The notes under the pieces: model-generated
Told to the model about the DNA's origin: nothing
Databases searched by the model: none
Seen by the model: the letters and a program-made list of their open reading frames with translations, nothing else
Source: Streptomyces sp. 71268
GTDB taxonomy: Bacteria > Actinomycetota > Actinomycetes > Streptomycetales > Streptomycetaceae
Reading direction: 5' to 3'
Assembly: GCF_029392895.1 (NCBI RefSeq)
Contig: NZ_CP114200.1
Location: 7,446,501-7,510,500 of the forward strand
DNA length: 64,000 bases
Translations under genes and position numbers: made by a program
Part shown: piece after piece, positions 54,215 through 63,069 of the stretch
Layout of the letters: each line of letters begins with the position of its first letter
Numbering within the stretch: position 1 is the first letter of the stretch

Positions 54215-55294
54215 TCAGACGAGCCGCTGACGACCCCAGAAGAAGAGGAACGCCACGACACCGGCGGTCAGGACGAACAGAATCGACGCCCCGAACCACT
54301 GCATGTCGTTCATCTGTGACATCGGGAGGTACTGCACCGACCAGCCCACGACATCGGCCTTGTCCAGGCACGCCTGCTCTGCCGCGTCGGTTGGCGCCTT
54401 CGAGCAGGAGGCCCAGCCCACCAGGTCCCCGCTGCCGGTGACATACGACTGATCGACTTCGTAGGCGCTCTCGGGGACCGTCGGAGGCGTGTTCTCGCCT
54501 GTGACGCCCTTGTTCGTCGTGATCGTGACGACGTCGCCGAGCGACAGCAGGAACCTGCCCCAGACAAGCTGGAGGACGACGGTGAAACCGAAGGTGACCA
54601 CCATGGCCGTCAGCGTGCGCCGCAGCACCACACCGATCGCCACTCCGCCGAAGACGGAGAAGAGGGTGAGGGCGACAGGCACCGGGCCCGTCGTGTTGAA
54701 CGCGGCGCCCGAAGTCCATTCCATAACCGTGCCCTCGGACCTGACGGGGTTCCACCACCAGCCGAACACCGCCGACAACCCGCCCGTGCTCACCACGACC
54801 ACCAGTCCGGCCGATGCCAGCTTCGTGGCGAGCCAGCGAGTCCGGCTCAGGGACTGGGAGGCGACCAGCTTGGCGGTGCCGTTCTCCAGGTCGCCCGCGA
54901 TGAGCGGGGCGCCGAGAAAGACACCGAGCAGGATGGGTACCACCTGGAGACTCATGGAGCCGATGGAGAACGCCTCGTGGTACTGCTGGAACCTGTCGCC
55001 CGCCTCGTGGAGACTCCTGCCGGGATAGCCGTGACCGTCGAGGAAGTCGACCAGCTGACCGCGCTGGTAGACCATCCAACCCACGAAGAGCACGGTGGCG
55101 ACGAGGATCGTCCAGAACACGGCCCGGTGCTGGCGCCAGACCAGCCAGGTCATACCGCTGAGTCGGGGGCGCCGGTTGGCCTCCGTGGTGCTCGCGTCCA
55201 GGGGCCCGTGAGCGGTCCCGTTCACGGTCCCGTTCGCGCCGTCGCTCGTGGAGCCGGTCGAGGTGCTGGTCGAGCCGCGGGTGAAGGTCCTCAT
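54215..55294 (-). CDS. ABC-2-type transporter permease
   Basis: The 359-residue protein has a Ser/Thr-rich N-terminal tail (about 1-45), then about six helices: LSGMTWLVWRQHRAVFWTIL, VVPILLGVFLGAPLIAGDLE, and a later helical half. GAPLIAGDLENGTAKL is characteristic of ABC-2 permeases of the YtrC/D type. A long outside loop (about 265-330) with Cys (ASCSKA, EQACLD) precedes the last helix. It overlaps the stop of the ATPase gene by four bases (ATGA). With the ATPase and GntR it is a YtrA-type exporter operon probably responding to cell-wall stress or an antibiotic. Confidence 0.9.
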   Translation of the reverse strand: MRTFTRGSTSTSTGSTSDGANGTVNGTAHGPLDASTTEANRRPRLSGMTWLVWRQHRAVFWTILVATVLFVGWMVYQRGQLVDFLDGHGYPGRSLHEAGDRFQQYHEAFSIGSMSLQVVPILLGVFLGAPLIAGDLENGTAKLVASQSLSRTRWLATKLASAGLVVVVSTGGLSAVFGWWWNPVRSEGTVMEWTSGAAFNTTGPVPVALTLFSVFGGVAIGVVLRRTLTAMVVTFGFTVVLQLVWGRFLLSLGDVVTITTNKGVTGENTPPTVPESAYEVDQSYVTGSGDLVGWASCSKAPTDAAEQACLDKADVVGWSVQYLPMSQMNDMQWFGASILFVLTAGVVAFLFFWGRQRLV

Positions 55295-56235
55295 GCCGCC
55301 ACCGCCCCGGTGCCTAACCCCCGGCCGTGGACCTGGGCGGTGGGGGTGACCAGCGGGGGTGCGTCGGGTGAGCGGAGATAGGCGAGCAGGAGTTCCTCCA
55401 TGGTCGGGGCGCCTGTGTCCCAGGGACCGGTGACCGGGCCCCCGGGGCGGATGAGCGCGGTGAACTGCCGTCCGCTGAACCGGGACTCGACGAGGGTGTG
55501 GTGCCCGAGGGCGGAAGGCATGCCGTCACCCTCCCTGGCGCCCGTGACCAGGGTGTGCACGGACATCAGCTCGTCCACGTCGCCGGCGAGGCGCACTCCG
55601 CCTCCGGAAACGACAACGAGGTAGTCGCACACGTTCTCCAGTTCGGCGAGGACGTGGGTGGACATCAGCACGGTGGTTCCGCGCTCGGCGGCCTCGGCGA
55701 GCAGGGTGCCCATGATCTCGTGGCGCACCACCGGGTCGAGGTCCGACATCGGCTCGTCGAGCAGCAGCAGGTCGGGGCTCTTTCCGAAGGCGAGGGCGAT
55801 GGCGACGCGGGTGCGCTGGCCTCCGGAGAGGGTGCTGATCCTCGCGTCGAAGGGCACGTTCCCGGCCCGGATGATGCCCTCAGCGGCGCGCTGGTCCCAG
55901 CCGGGGTTCAGCTCCCGGCCCAAACGCAGGGTCTCCGCCACGGTGAAGTGGCGGAACAGGGGCTTCTCCTGGGCGAGGAACGCCGTGCGCCGAACGGACT
56001 CCACCGAACCCGGGGCCTCACCGAACAGGCTGATCGAGCCGTTCGTCGGCCGCAGAACATGGGCCGCGATGCTCAGCAGCGTGGTCTTGCCCGCCCCGTT
56101 GGGCCCCATCAGGCCGCAGATCCGTCCCGCCGGGAGCCGGAAGGAGCAGTCCCGCAACGCCCAACCCCGCCGGTAGCGCATCCCCAGCCCGTACGCCTCG
56201 ATCGCGGCTTCCCCCGCGTACATACCTTCACTCAC
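55291..56235 (-). CDS. ABC transporter ATP-binding protein
   Basis: The 314-residue ATPase has Walker A GPNGAGKTT, Q-loop AQEKPLF, signature LSGGQRTRVAIA and Walker B LLLLDEPMSDLDP with the catalytic region. The C-terminal part (about 240-314) is a regulatory extension seen in antibiotic/bacitracin-type exporters. The GTG 56235 start overlaps the GntR gene end by eight bases, and its stop overlaps the permease ATG. It drives the permease encoded downstream. Confidence 0.94.
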   Translation of the reverse strand: MSEGMYAGEAAIEAYGLGMRYRRGWALRDCSFRLPAGRICGLMGPNGAGKTTLLSIAAHVLRPTNGSISLFGEAPGSVESVRRTAFLAQEKPLFRHFTVAETLRLGRELNPGWDQRAAEGIIRAGNVPFDARISTLSGGQRTRVAIALAFGKSPDLLLLDEPMSDLDPVVRHEIMGTLLAEAAERGTTVLMSTHVLAELENVCDYLVVVSGGGVRLAGDVDELMSVHTLVTGAREGDGMPSALGHHTLVESRFSGRQFTALIRPGGPVTGPWDTGAPTMEELLLAYLRSPDAPPLVTPTAQVHGRGLGTGAVAA

Positions 56236-56692
56236 CTGTGCTCCAGGTTGTCGTGGCCCCGGTGGGCCCCGTTGTCGTGGACCCTGCTGCCGCCACGTTC
56301 CCGGCGGCGTACTGCTTCTCCATCGCCGACGCGACCAGCGCGGCCACGTCCTCCCGCTCCAGACCGGCCCCGGCCGCCTTCGACATCCACGCCGTCAGCT
56401 CCGCGTACAGCGGTGAGTCGGTGCCCGTCTCGGGGCGGCCCAGCGTGCGACGTACGAAAGTGCCCTGGCCTGGTCGCGGTTCGACCAGGCCCTCGCGCTC
56501 CAGCTCGCGGTACGCCTTGAGGGTGGTGTTCGGGTTGACCGTGCTGGTCTCGGCGACCTCCTTGGCGGTGGGCAGCCGGTCACCCGGCACGAGTACGCCC
56601 AGCCGGAGGGCCTGCTTGGTCTGCTGCACGATCTGCTGGAAGGCGGGGACCCCGCTCCGCCTGTCGATGCGGTACTCCAGGATCACCACCAC
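56228..56692 (-). CDS. GntR-family (YtrA-type) repressor
   Basis: The 154-residue protein has a GntR winged helix (PAFQQIVQQTKQALRLGVLV, GDRLPTAKEVAETSTVNPNT and LKAYRELEREGLVEPRPGQG) and only a short C-terminal helix, which is the YtrA subfamily. These repress ABC operons that export antimicrobial peptides or antibiotics. Three GTG codons in a row (56684-56692) make the exact start uncertain. There is no ribosome site; the operator palindrome lies two bases upstream, so the protein can shut off its own transcription and that of the transporter. Confidence 0.93.
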   Translation of the reverse strand: MVVILEYRIDRRSGVPAFQQIVQQTKQALRLGVLVPGDRLPTAKEVAETSTVNPNTTLKAYRELEREGLVEPRPGQGTFVRRTLGRPETGTDSPLYAELTAWMSKAAGAGLEREDVAALVASAMEKQYAAGNVAAAGSTTTGPTGATTTWSTGE

Positions 56693-56694
56693 TA

Positions 56695-56716
56695 TTCCAC
56701 TACTTGATTAGTGGAA
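56695..56716. promoter_or_regulatory. Palindromic operator of the GntR/ABC operon
   Basis: TTCCACTA (56695-56702) and TAGTGGAA (56709-56716) form a perfect 8-base inverted repeat with a 6-base AT-rich centre. It is immediately next to the GTG start of the GntR gene and overlaps the promoter region of a leaderless transcript. The remaining gap to 56950 shows no gene. Confidence 0.75.
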
Positions 56717-56950
56717 CGATGGTGGAGGGGGGCGAGGACGGTTGTCAATGCCGGCCGAAAACGGGGAGAAGCGGATGGGAGGTGCGCTGGCCGTCTGTTC
56801 CGGGGACGTCGGCGGACGGGGAACGGGTCGTGACCAGCGAGAGGCCGTGTCCCGCCCCTGGCGAGCCAGCCGTACGGGCGTGGCTGGTGGCCGGCGACCG
56901 GTATGGCCGGATCGCGTCCCGTCCGGGTGTGGGCCCTGGGAGCCGGGCGC

Positions 56951-58045
56951 TCAGCGCGCGGCGACTCGGAAGGTGCTGAGGACGACCTTGTGGTCGGTCG
57001 GCCAGATCCAGGTGGGACGCCAGAACCTGTCCTCGCCCGACTCCTCCACGCGCTTGCTGCGAACGATGGTGCTGGACGGTCCGACGAGGATGCTGTCGAG
57101 GAGCCGTAGACGCTCGTCCGGGAGGTAGAAGACGAAGTCGATCCGGTCCCGCTCGTCGGCATCGGAGGCCCAGGTGAGCTGGCCGACGTCGGCGCCCGGG
57201 TTGTCACTCGGCCAGGTGAAGCCCGGCGTACGGACGGGGTCCGGGTTGATCTCGCGGTAGCTGTCACGGAACCCGGCGTCCTCGATCGCCTTGGTCGTCG
57301 ACCAGGTGACCTCGGTGCCGTGGTGGTCGAAGAGGTGCCCGGTCCGGTGGTCCCAGTCCTGGTGAGAGGGCTCGTTGAAGTCACCGGCCAGCAGCGTCAG
57401 CCGCCCCCTGAACCGCTCCCGCCCGACATCCGCGAGCACGGCTTCCGTCACCTGTGTACGCCCGGAGGCCGCGTTGAGCCGCATGATCAGTTCGGCGTCG
57501 GTGATGGGGCCGGTCGGGATCTTCTTCCAGCCGTACTCGTGAGTCGGCAGCGGTGGCGGCGTGCCGCCGCCGTAACCGCGCGGCAGGTAGGTGACGTAGT
57601 AGCGGTACTCCAGGTGTCCGGAGTAGACCGCGATCTCGGTGCCGTCGACCGAGACGATCACCTTCGACCAGGACGGGAACGGCGTGTGCGCGATGATCGG
57701 CCATCGTGAGATCACCGCTGGATCGACCGCGTTCTCGTAGCCGAAGTAGGTCAGCCCGCGCTTGGCCAGATCGTCCAGGAGACCGTCCACCCGTTCCCGG
57801 TTCGACTCGCTGAGCGTGACCACGTCCGGCTCGGTGGCGGCGACGGTGTCGGCGATGCCCTCTCGGCCCCCCTCGACCTCGCTGCCGCCGAGCCAGATGT
57901 TGAACTGCATCACCTTCAGGTCGCGGTACGGAAGCCCGTCGTGCTGCCCCGCGCCCTGCGCGGCGGCCTCGGCCGTACCCTCGGCCGGCACTCCCGCTCC
58001 GACGGCCGCGCCGGCCGTCCCGAGTGACTCGTGACGCCTGACCAT
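56951..58045 (-). CDS. Endonuclease/exonuclease/phosphatase-family protein
   Basis: The 364-residue protein has the EEP-fold signature residues: KVMQFNIWLGG (Asn), TLSESNRERVDGL (Glu, metal), SGHLEYR (His), LLAGDFNEPSHQDW (Asp-x-Asn), ERDRIDFVFY (Asp) and WPTDHKVVLS (Asp-His). It cleaves a phosphodiester such as DNA, RNA or a phosphoinositide; the exact substrate is unknown. The N-terminus (about 1-40) is Ala/Gly-rich and does not look like a clean signal peptide, although a twin-arginine-like MVRRHE is present. ATG 58045 has GGAGGT upstream. Confidence 0.9.
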   Translation of the reverse strand: MVRRHESLGTAGAAVGAGVPAEGTAEAAAQGAGQHDGLPYRDLKVMQFNIWLGGSEVEGGREGIADTVAATEPDVVTLSESNRERVDGLLDDLAKRGLTYFGYENAVDPAVISRWPIIAHTPFPSWSKVIVSVDGTEIAVYSGHLEYRYYVTYLPRGYGGGTPPPLPTHEYGWKKIPTGPITDAELIMRLNAASGRTQVTEAVLADVGRERFRGRLTLLAGDFNEPSHQDWDHRTGHLFDHHGTEVTWSTTKAIEDAGFRDSYREINPDPVRTPGFTWPSDNPGADVGQLTWASDADERDRIDFVFYLPDERLRLLDSILVGPSSTIVRSKRVEESGEDRFWRPTWIWPTDHKVVLSTFRVAAR

Positions 58046-58572
58046 CAACGACCTCCGGTGACTGTCCTGTATCCATGGCCTGACACGGTCGAGCCGGGCC
58101 GGGGAACGGCGCGGCTTCCGGTCCGCGACAGGCGACCCCGGGTGCCAGGCCAGAGCCGCGCCGACGCCGACACACCCTTCTCCCACCCTGTGCAACCCTC
58201 GCCGGCCACACCTCCGGAACTGGGCCGAACGGGTGGCGCTCCGACTTGCGGGGTGACGCGGCAGGTGCTTCGCCGCGCGCGGCCACCCGTACACCCAGCG
58301 GCATGGCCGGAACCCGCGCTCCGTGCGCCGCCGGCCTCCGCACCCATCGGCGCGTGTCGCTGGCCGCTCCCCAAGGGGGCGCCTCGCCCGGAGCCCGCCG
58401 GCCTTCGCTCCGTGGTCGGGTGCGGGTGGCGCCCCGCCCGGGACGGCGCCTGACCGCCACAGCCACCCGCTCACCCCAGCCCGTACCGCCCCGCTTGTCT
58501 GTGGCAAGCTTGTTACCGCCCGTGTGACCCCTGTCACCACCTTGTGTGGTCTTGTCCTGTTCGACTGTGCGG
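58046..58572. other. Intergenic region between divergent genes, no gene
   Basis: This 527-base stretch holds the promoters of the nuclease-family gene and the DUF4232 lipoprotein gene. Frames are short and arginine-rich; no repeat or regulatory site stands out. Confidence 0.6.
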
Positions 58573-59580
58573 ATGCCTGCCGCCTCGCTCACCCGCCCCC
58601 TCGCCGTCGCCGGTGTTCTGCTGCTCACCGCCTGTGGAACGCAGGAGGCCAACTCGCGGAGCGACGGCTCGTCGCAGCCGCGTGGACCGGGCGCGACGGA
58701 GATCGCCAGTGCGCGCCCCTGCCCCGCCGAGTCCGCCGGGGCGTCCACCGCGCCCCGACCGTCGGCCTCGCCACGGGACAGGAGCGATGGGCTGGTGGGC
58801 GGTGTCACGGTCATCACCGTGGGGGACGGGCCCCGGGCCTGCGCCCAGTTCCAGGTGACCAACCACGAGGCCGAACCCTTCACGTACACGATCAGCTTCA
58901 CCGCCCAGTCGGCCACCGGGGAGGCCCTGGCCAACACGGAGCAGACGGTGGCGTCCGTGCCGCCGGGCCGGACCGTGCGGCGCACCGTCGTCGTGGACGA
59001 CCTGCCCGGAGTCCCGGCCGACGGCGGCGGCGTGAAGATCACGAAGGTGCGCGGCGTTCCCGCCGACGAGGCGCCCGCCAGTGCCGGGTCCTGTCCCGCG
59101 TCGGGCGTGCGCGTGCACGCGGACGAGGGCTCCGCCGCGATGGGGCTGCGTGCCGTGAGCCTGCGTTTGGAGAACTGCGGCACGCGCGTCACGCGGCTCA
59201 ACGGCTACCCGCTGCTCCAACTCCTCGACGACGGCCACCAGCCGCTGGGGGACGTGCGGGTTCTGCACGGCGGCAGCGCCATCGCCACCGGCACCGGGGC
59301 GGACGGCGAGCCGCGTCCGCTGGCCGTGCGGCCGGGGGAGCGGGCCTACGCCGTCCTGGTCTGGCGCAACACCGTCGACAACGGCGCGGCTGAGCCCGCG
59401 CACGCCCCGTACGTACGCGTGCGGGCCAAGCCCGGCGCCGACCCGGTGATGGTGACCCCGGAGCTGGACGTCGGGACGACGGGGCGGGTGGGCATCGGCC
59501 CGTGGAAGAAGGACGAGACGGCGGGCGGCGGGGCGACGAGGCCGACCGCCAGCGGGGCGCCCAGCGGCCCCGCGTCCTGA
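58573..59580 (+). CDS. DUF4232 lipoprotein
   Basis: The 335-residue precursor has the signal peptide LTRPLAVAGVLLLTACG with lipobox LTAC, a Ser/Pro-rich spacer, and two Ig-like parts. The second one (about 180-300) is the DUF4232 domain: RAVSLRLENCGTRVTRLNGY, PLLQLLDDGHQPLG and YAVLVWRNTVDNGA. Cys pairs (GSCPAS and ENCGT) are probably bridged. DUF4232 lipoproteins are common in actinomycetes and their function is unknown. ATG 58573 is chosen because the signal peptide begins there; an in-frame GTG at 58546 and another at 58567 also exist. Confidence 0.87.
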   Translation: MPAASLTRPLAVAGVLLLTACGTQEANSRSDGSSQPRGPGATEIASARPCPAESAGASTAPRPSASPRDRSDGLVGGVTVITVGDGPRACAQFQVTNHEAEPFTYTISFTAQSATGEALANTEQTVASVPPGRTVRRTVVVDDLPGVPADGGGVKITKVRGVPADEAPASAGSCPASGVRVHADEGSAAMGLRAVSLRLENCGTRVTRLNGYPLLQLLDDGHQPLGDVRVLHGGSAIATGTGADGEPRPLAVRPGERAYAVLVWRNTVDNGAAEPAHAPYVRVRAKPGADPVMVTPELDVGTTGRVGIGPWKKDETAGGGATRPTASGAPSGPAS

Positions 59581-59680
59581 GCCTGGCCCCCTACCGACCG
59601 TCGCCGGTGGGCCCGCCGCGTGCCGTCGCCCCGGTCGGGCGGCGGTTCGTCGGCGGCGGCGGGTAAGGCATGATCGGAGG

Positions 59681-60391
59681 ATGTCTGATCGCATCATCGC
59701 CGCCTGTGACGGGGCGGCCAAGGGGAACCCGGGCCCGGCCGGATGGGCGTGGGTCATCGCGGACGCGGACGGCCGCGTCGAGCGCTGGGAGTCCGGGCCG
59801 CTCGGCCGCGCCACCAACAACGTGGGCGAACTCACCGCCCTGCAGCGCCTGTTGGAGGCGGTCGACCCGGAGGTGCGGCTGGAGGTGCGAATGGACTCCC
59901 AGTACGCCATGAAGGCCGTCACCCAGTGGTTGCCCAGTTGGAAGCGGAACGGTTGGAAGACGGCGGGCGGCAAGCCCGTCGCCAACCAGGAACTCGTGCG
60001 GGCCATCGACGCGCTGCTGGCGGACCGGGACGTGGAGTTCCAGTACGTGCCGGCGCACCAGGTGGACGGCGACCCGCTGAACGCGATCGCCGACCAGGCC
60101 GCCAGCGACGCGGCCGTACGGCAGGAGGCCGCCGGCACCGCGCTCGGCGCCACGGAACCGCCGGTGCCCGCGCCGCAGCGCGCCACGCCGGCCCGCGCGC
60201 GCTCCGGCGCCACGGGGAAGCGGCCGGCCCGGACGTCGTCGGGTGGCGGCTCGCGCACCATCAAGGCGAAGTTCCCCGGCACCTGCCCGTGCGGGAAGTC
60301 GTACGCGGTCGGCGAGCCGATCACCAAGCTCGGGACCCGCTGGGGCCACTCCGAGTGCCGCGCCCTGGTCGCGGAGGGCGCCCAGGTCTGA
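59681..60391 (+). CDS. rnhA: Ribonuclease HI with a C-terminal Cys-rich element
   Basis: The 236-residue enzyme has the RNase H fold: IIAACDGAAKGNPGPAGWAW (first Asp), TNNVGELTALQRLL (Glu), VRMDSQYAMKAVT (Asp) and the last acidic Asp near DGDPLNAIADQAAS. It removes RNA from RNA-DNA hybrids. A linker (about 145-190) leads to a C-terminal element CPCGKSYAVGEPITKL...GHSEC with Cys and His placed for zinc binding, as seen in some actinomycete RNase HI. GGAGG lies directly before the ATG, closer than usual. Confidence 0.93.
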   Translation: MSDRIIAACDGAAKGNPGPAGWAWVIADADGRVERWESGPLGRATNNVGELTALQRLLEAVDPEVRLEVRMDSQYAMKAVTQWLPSWKRNGWKTAGGKPVANQELVRAIDALLADRDVEFQYVPAHQVDGDPLNAIADQAASDAAVRQEAAGTALGATEPPVPAPQRATPARARSGATGKRPARTSSGGGSRTIKAKFPGTCPCGKSYAVGEPITKLGTRWGHSECRALVAEGAQV

Positions 60392-61133
60392 GCCCCGGTC
60401 GCGGCCCGCGCCCATGGCTCGCGCTTGCGCGCCGACCGCGCCCCCGTCCTGGGACGCCCTCGCCCCGCGTCTCGCGGCGTCGGGGGCGCGGCCGGTCAGG
60501 GGCCCGCTCGCCGTCGTGTCGCGGCGGCGTCGCGCCGGGTACCCCTCGCCGCCCCAGCCCCCGACGGGGGCGACCAGCGGGGCCCGGTCGCGACCCCGGC
60601 CCGACTCTGCACCCCGCCGCTCACGCTCCACTAACGCATCGCTGCCTCGCCCGCTCGGCGCGCGTGCGGTGTTCCCGGCCGGCGCCTCACGGCGGCGGGC
60701 CCGGCCAACCGTCGCCGGGCTCACGGAGAGCGGCCCGGGGCGGGTTCGTGGAGACCCGCCGGAGGGAGCGGCACGTGCGGTGACGCGGTCGGTGGGGGTC
60801 TGGCCGCCGGACCGTCGCGACCGGCGAAGAGGGTGTGTGGTGACGCCGTTCGAGCTCAAGTGTCCTGCACGTGCGGCAACTTGGGCGACCGGCGTGCGGG
60901 CCCGCCAGCTCGCCCGCGAAGGTGGCAAGAACCGGCCACGGGCGTGGCCAGGAGTGGCCACTGGAGCTGCTTCGGGAGATGATCGCCTGCAACGATGTGT
61001 GATGCGCATATCTCCCATGCGCAACGGGCCTTGGACGCGCGTTGGTGCTGTTCCCAGCGTGTGAAGGTTGGTGCCCCGCCGCCCGTCCGGCGGCGGGGTG
61101 ACGTGAACTCACTCACCCAAGGGGTCTTCTCGC
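60392..61133. other. About 740 bases without a gene, with palindromes near its right end
   Basis: No supported gene. Towards the right end, GGCCAC/GTGGCC (60934-60949) and the palindrome GTGGCCAC (60954-60961) lie close together, and a further inverted repeat at 61003-61023 is listed separately. They may be operator sites for the SDR gene. Confidence 0.5.
61003..61023. promoter_or_regulatory. Inverted repeat upstream of the SDR gene
   Basis: TGCGCAT (61003-61009) and ATGCGCA (61017-61023) are a perfect 7-base inverted repeat with a 7-base spacer, about 110 bases before the start. This is the form of a dimeric regulator site, but the regulator is not identified. Confidence 0.45.
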
Positions 61134-62135
61134 GTGCGCGTATTCGTCACCGGAGCGACCGGATACATAGGGTCCGCGGTCGTCCGCGAACTCATCGCCA
61201 CCGGGCACGAGGTCGTCGGGCTCGCCCGCACGGACACGGCCGCTGCGGCGCTCACGACGGCCGGGGCCGCGGCGCACCGTGGCTGCCTGGGCGACCTCGA
61301 CAGCCTGCGCGCCGGCGCCGCCGCCGCGGACGGCGTCATCCACCTCGCCTTCAGTCGGGACCTCTCCGACTACGTGGACGCGGGAAAGCTGGACGTGGGT
61401 GCCGTCGAGGCGCTCGGGGCGGCGCTCGCGGGCACCGGCAAGCCGCTCGTGGTCACCTCGGCGACGCTGCTCCTGGCCATGGTGGCCCCGGGCTGCCGCG
61501 GAACCGAGGAGGTGCCGCCCGTGCCGGGCTCGACGGCGCCGCGCATCGCGGCCGAGAACGCGGTCATGGCCCTGGCCGAGCAGGGCGTGCGCGCCTCCGT
61601 CGTACGGCTCGCGCCGGCCATGCACGGCGAGGGTGGCCGGGGGCTCATCTCGCGCCTGGTCGACCTCGCCCGCGAGCGGGGGGTGTCGGCCTACGTCGGC
61701 GACGGCGCGAACCGCTGGCCCGCGGTGCACCGGTGGGACGCGGCGCGCCTGTTCCGGCTGGCGGTGGAGGCCGCCCCGGCGCGTTCGATCCTGCACGGCG
61801 TCGCCGAGGAGGGGGTGCCGTTACGCGCCATCGCCGAGGTCATCGGCCGCCGGCTGCGGGTGCCGGTCGTCAGCCTGACACCCGCCGAGGCAGGCTGTCA
61901 CTTCGAGTTCCTCGCTGACCTCGTCTCGCTGGACAACCTGGTGTCGAGCGACCTGACGCGGCAGCGGTTGGGTTGGACTCCCGCTTTTCCCGCGCTCCTC
62001 CCTGACCTGGAAGCCGACCCCCGCCTGGTGACCCGCGTCAGCGCGCCGGAAGCGACGGACGACCCGGTGCCGTGCGAAGGCCAGCCTGACCCGGGTTGCT
62101 GCCAGGCGATGGCCCAGCAACCCACCCCTGGGTGA
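61134..62135 (+). CDS. NAD(P)-dependent epimerase/reductase-like (atypical SDR) protein
   Basis: The 333-residue protein begins with the Rossmann nucleotide motif VFVTGATGYIGSAVVREL, and shows IHLAFSRDLSDYV and the SDR proline region VRLAPAMHGEG. The catalytic YxxxK is not present; the site reads APRIAAENAVM, as in atypical SDRs of the 'NAD-dependent epimerase/dehydratase' type (SDR_a5-like), which often act as sugar or aldehyde reductases. GTG 61134 has AAGGGG upstream. The C-terminal extension of about 30 residues is Cys- and Gln-rich (CEGQPDPGCCQAM) and not conserved. Substrate unknown. Confidence 0.87.
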   Translation: MRVFVTGATGYIGSAVVRELIATGHEVVGLARTDTAAAALTTAGAAAHRGCLGDLDSLRAGAAAADGVIHLAFSRDLSDYVDAGKLDVGAVEALGAALAGTGKPLVVTSATLLLAMVAPGCRGTEEVPPVPGSTAPRIAAENAVMALAEQGVRASVVRLAPAMHGEGGRGLISRLVDLARERGVSAYVGDGANRWPAVHRWDAARLFRLAVEAAPARSILHGVAEEGVPLRAIAEVIGRRLRVPVVSLTPAEAGCHFEFLADLVSLDNLVSSDLTRQRLGWTPAFPALLPDLEADPRLVTRVSAPEATDDPVPCEGQPDPGCCQAMAQQPTPG

Positions 62136-62224
62136 GGACGGCACCCGTATCCGGCGACACCCCCACCGGCAACGTTGTCAGCTCGGTGGGCGCGCGACGG
62201 CGCCCCCGAGGGTGTGTCGCGGGG

Positions 62225-62932
62225 TCAGCCCGCGCTGGACGTCCGGCGCGCGATCGACCGGCAGGTCCGGAAGAACCGCACCACCTGGTCGCTGTCGTCG
62301 TCGGCGAGCAGGGACAGCCACGTCCCGTCGGGGAACGACAGCCGAAAGCGCGGGAAGTGCTGGTCGGCGTCGCGCGGGATGTCGGGCCTGGCCGTCTGGT
62401 ACGGGATGCGAGCCACGATCCGCAGCCGTCGGGCCCGGCCCTTGAACCACACCCGTGAGGGGGCCGCGAGGAGCACCAACTCCTCGTCCGTCGGCACGAT
62501 CAGCCGCTCCCCGTCGGGTGCCTGCGCGTACCAGGACAGCAGCGTCCGCCCTGCCGCGCCGTCCCAGTCGCCGTCGAACGTCTGGTACAGCCCCTGTTGG
62601 CGCGCCACCGCCGTGCGGCGCTCGGCGGCCTCCCGCGCCTCCTTCCTGGCGCGCCGCGCCTTGGCGCTGAGCGCCGGGCCGTCCCAGCCCTCGATGGCCG
62701 CCACGAGGAGCAACGGCGAGGCCACCACGAACCCGAGGGTGGCCAACACGCGGGGGAGCGGGCGGCGGCGCGGGCGCACCCGTCCCGCGCCGGCCGGGGG
62801 CGGCCCGGGGAGCGAGGTCACCAGGGCGCACCAGGTCGCCGACTCGGCCCACGTACGGGCTGCCGCCGATCGTGACTGGCCCTCCAGCGACACCAGTTCG
62901 GCCGCCCGCGTCCGCATGTGCTTGGTTCCCAC
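62225..62932 (-). CDS. Actinomycete one-helix membrane protein of unknown function
   Basis: The 235-residue protein has a charged N-terminal region (about 1-55), one membrane helix (VLATLGFVVASPLLLVAAIE, about 60-80), a coiled-coil-like basic stretch (KARRARKEAREAAERRTAVA), and a C-terminal beta-rich domain with WYAQAPDGERLIVPTDEELV and RVWFKGRARRLRIVARIPY. I do not recognise a family. GTG 62932 is seven bases after TACCCT, so a leaderless transcript seems likely; an in-frame ATG lies at 62917. Confidence 0.75.
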   Translation of the reverse strand: MGTKHMRTRAAELVSLEGQSRSAAARTWAESATWCALVTSLPGPPPAGAGRVRPRRRPLPRVLATLGFVVASPLLLVAAIEGWDGPALSAKARRARKEAREAAERRTAVARQQGLYQTFDGDWDGAAGRTLLSWYAQAPDGERLIVPTDEELVLLAAPSRVWFKGRARRLRIVARIPYQTARPDIPRDADQHFPRFRLSFPDGTWLSLLADDDSDQVVRFFRTCRSIARRTSSAG

Positions 62933-63069
62933 CCGGCCCAGGGTAACCGGGCCGGGCGGGAAGGCTGTTGGGTGTGTCGAGTCCGGCGCGCGGGTGGGTG
63001 GCGGTCGCGCTCGCCGAGCCCGGTGAGGTGGTGCCGGGTGCGCCGCCGTACGCCAGTGGGCTCGCGGGC

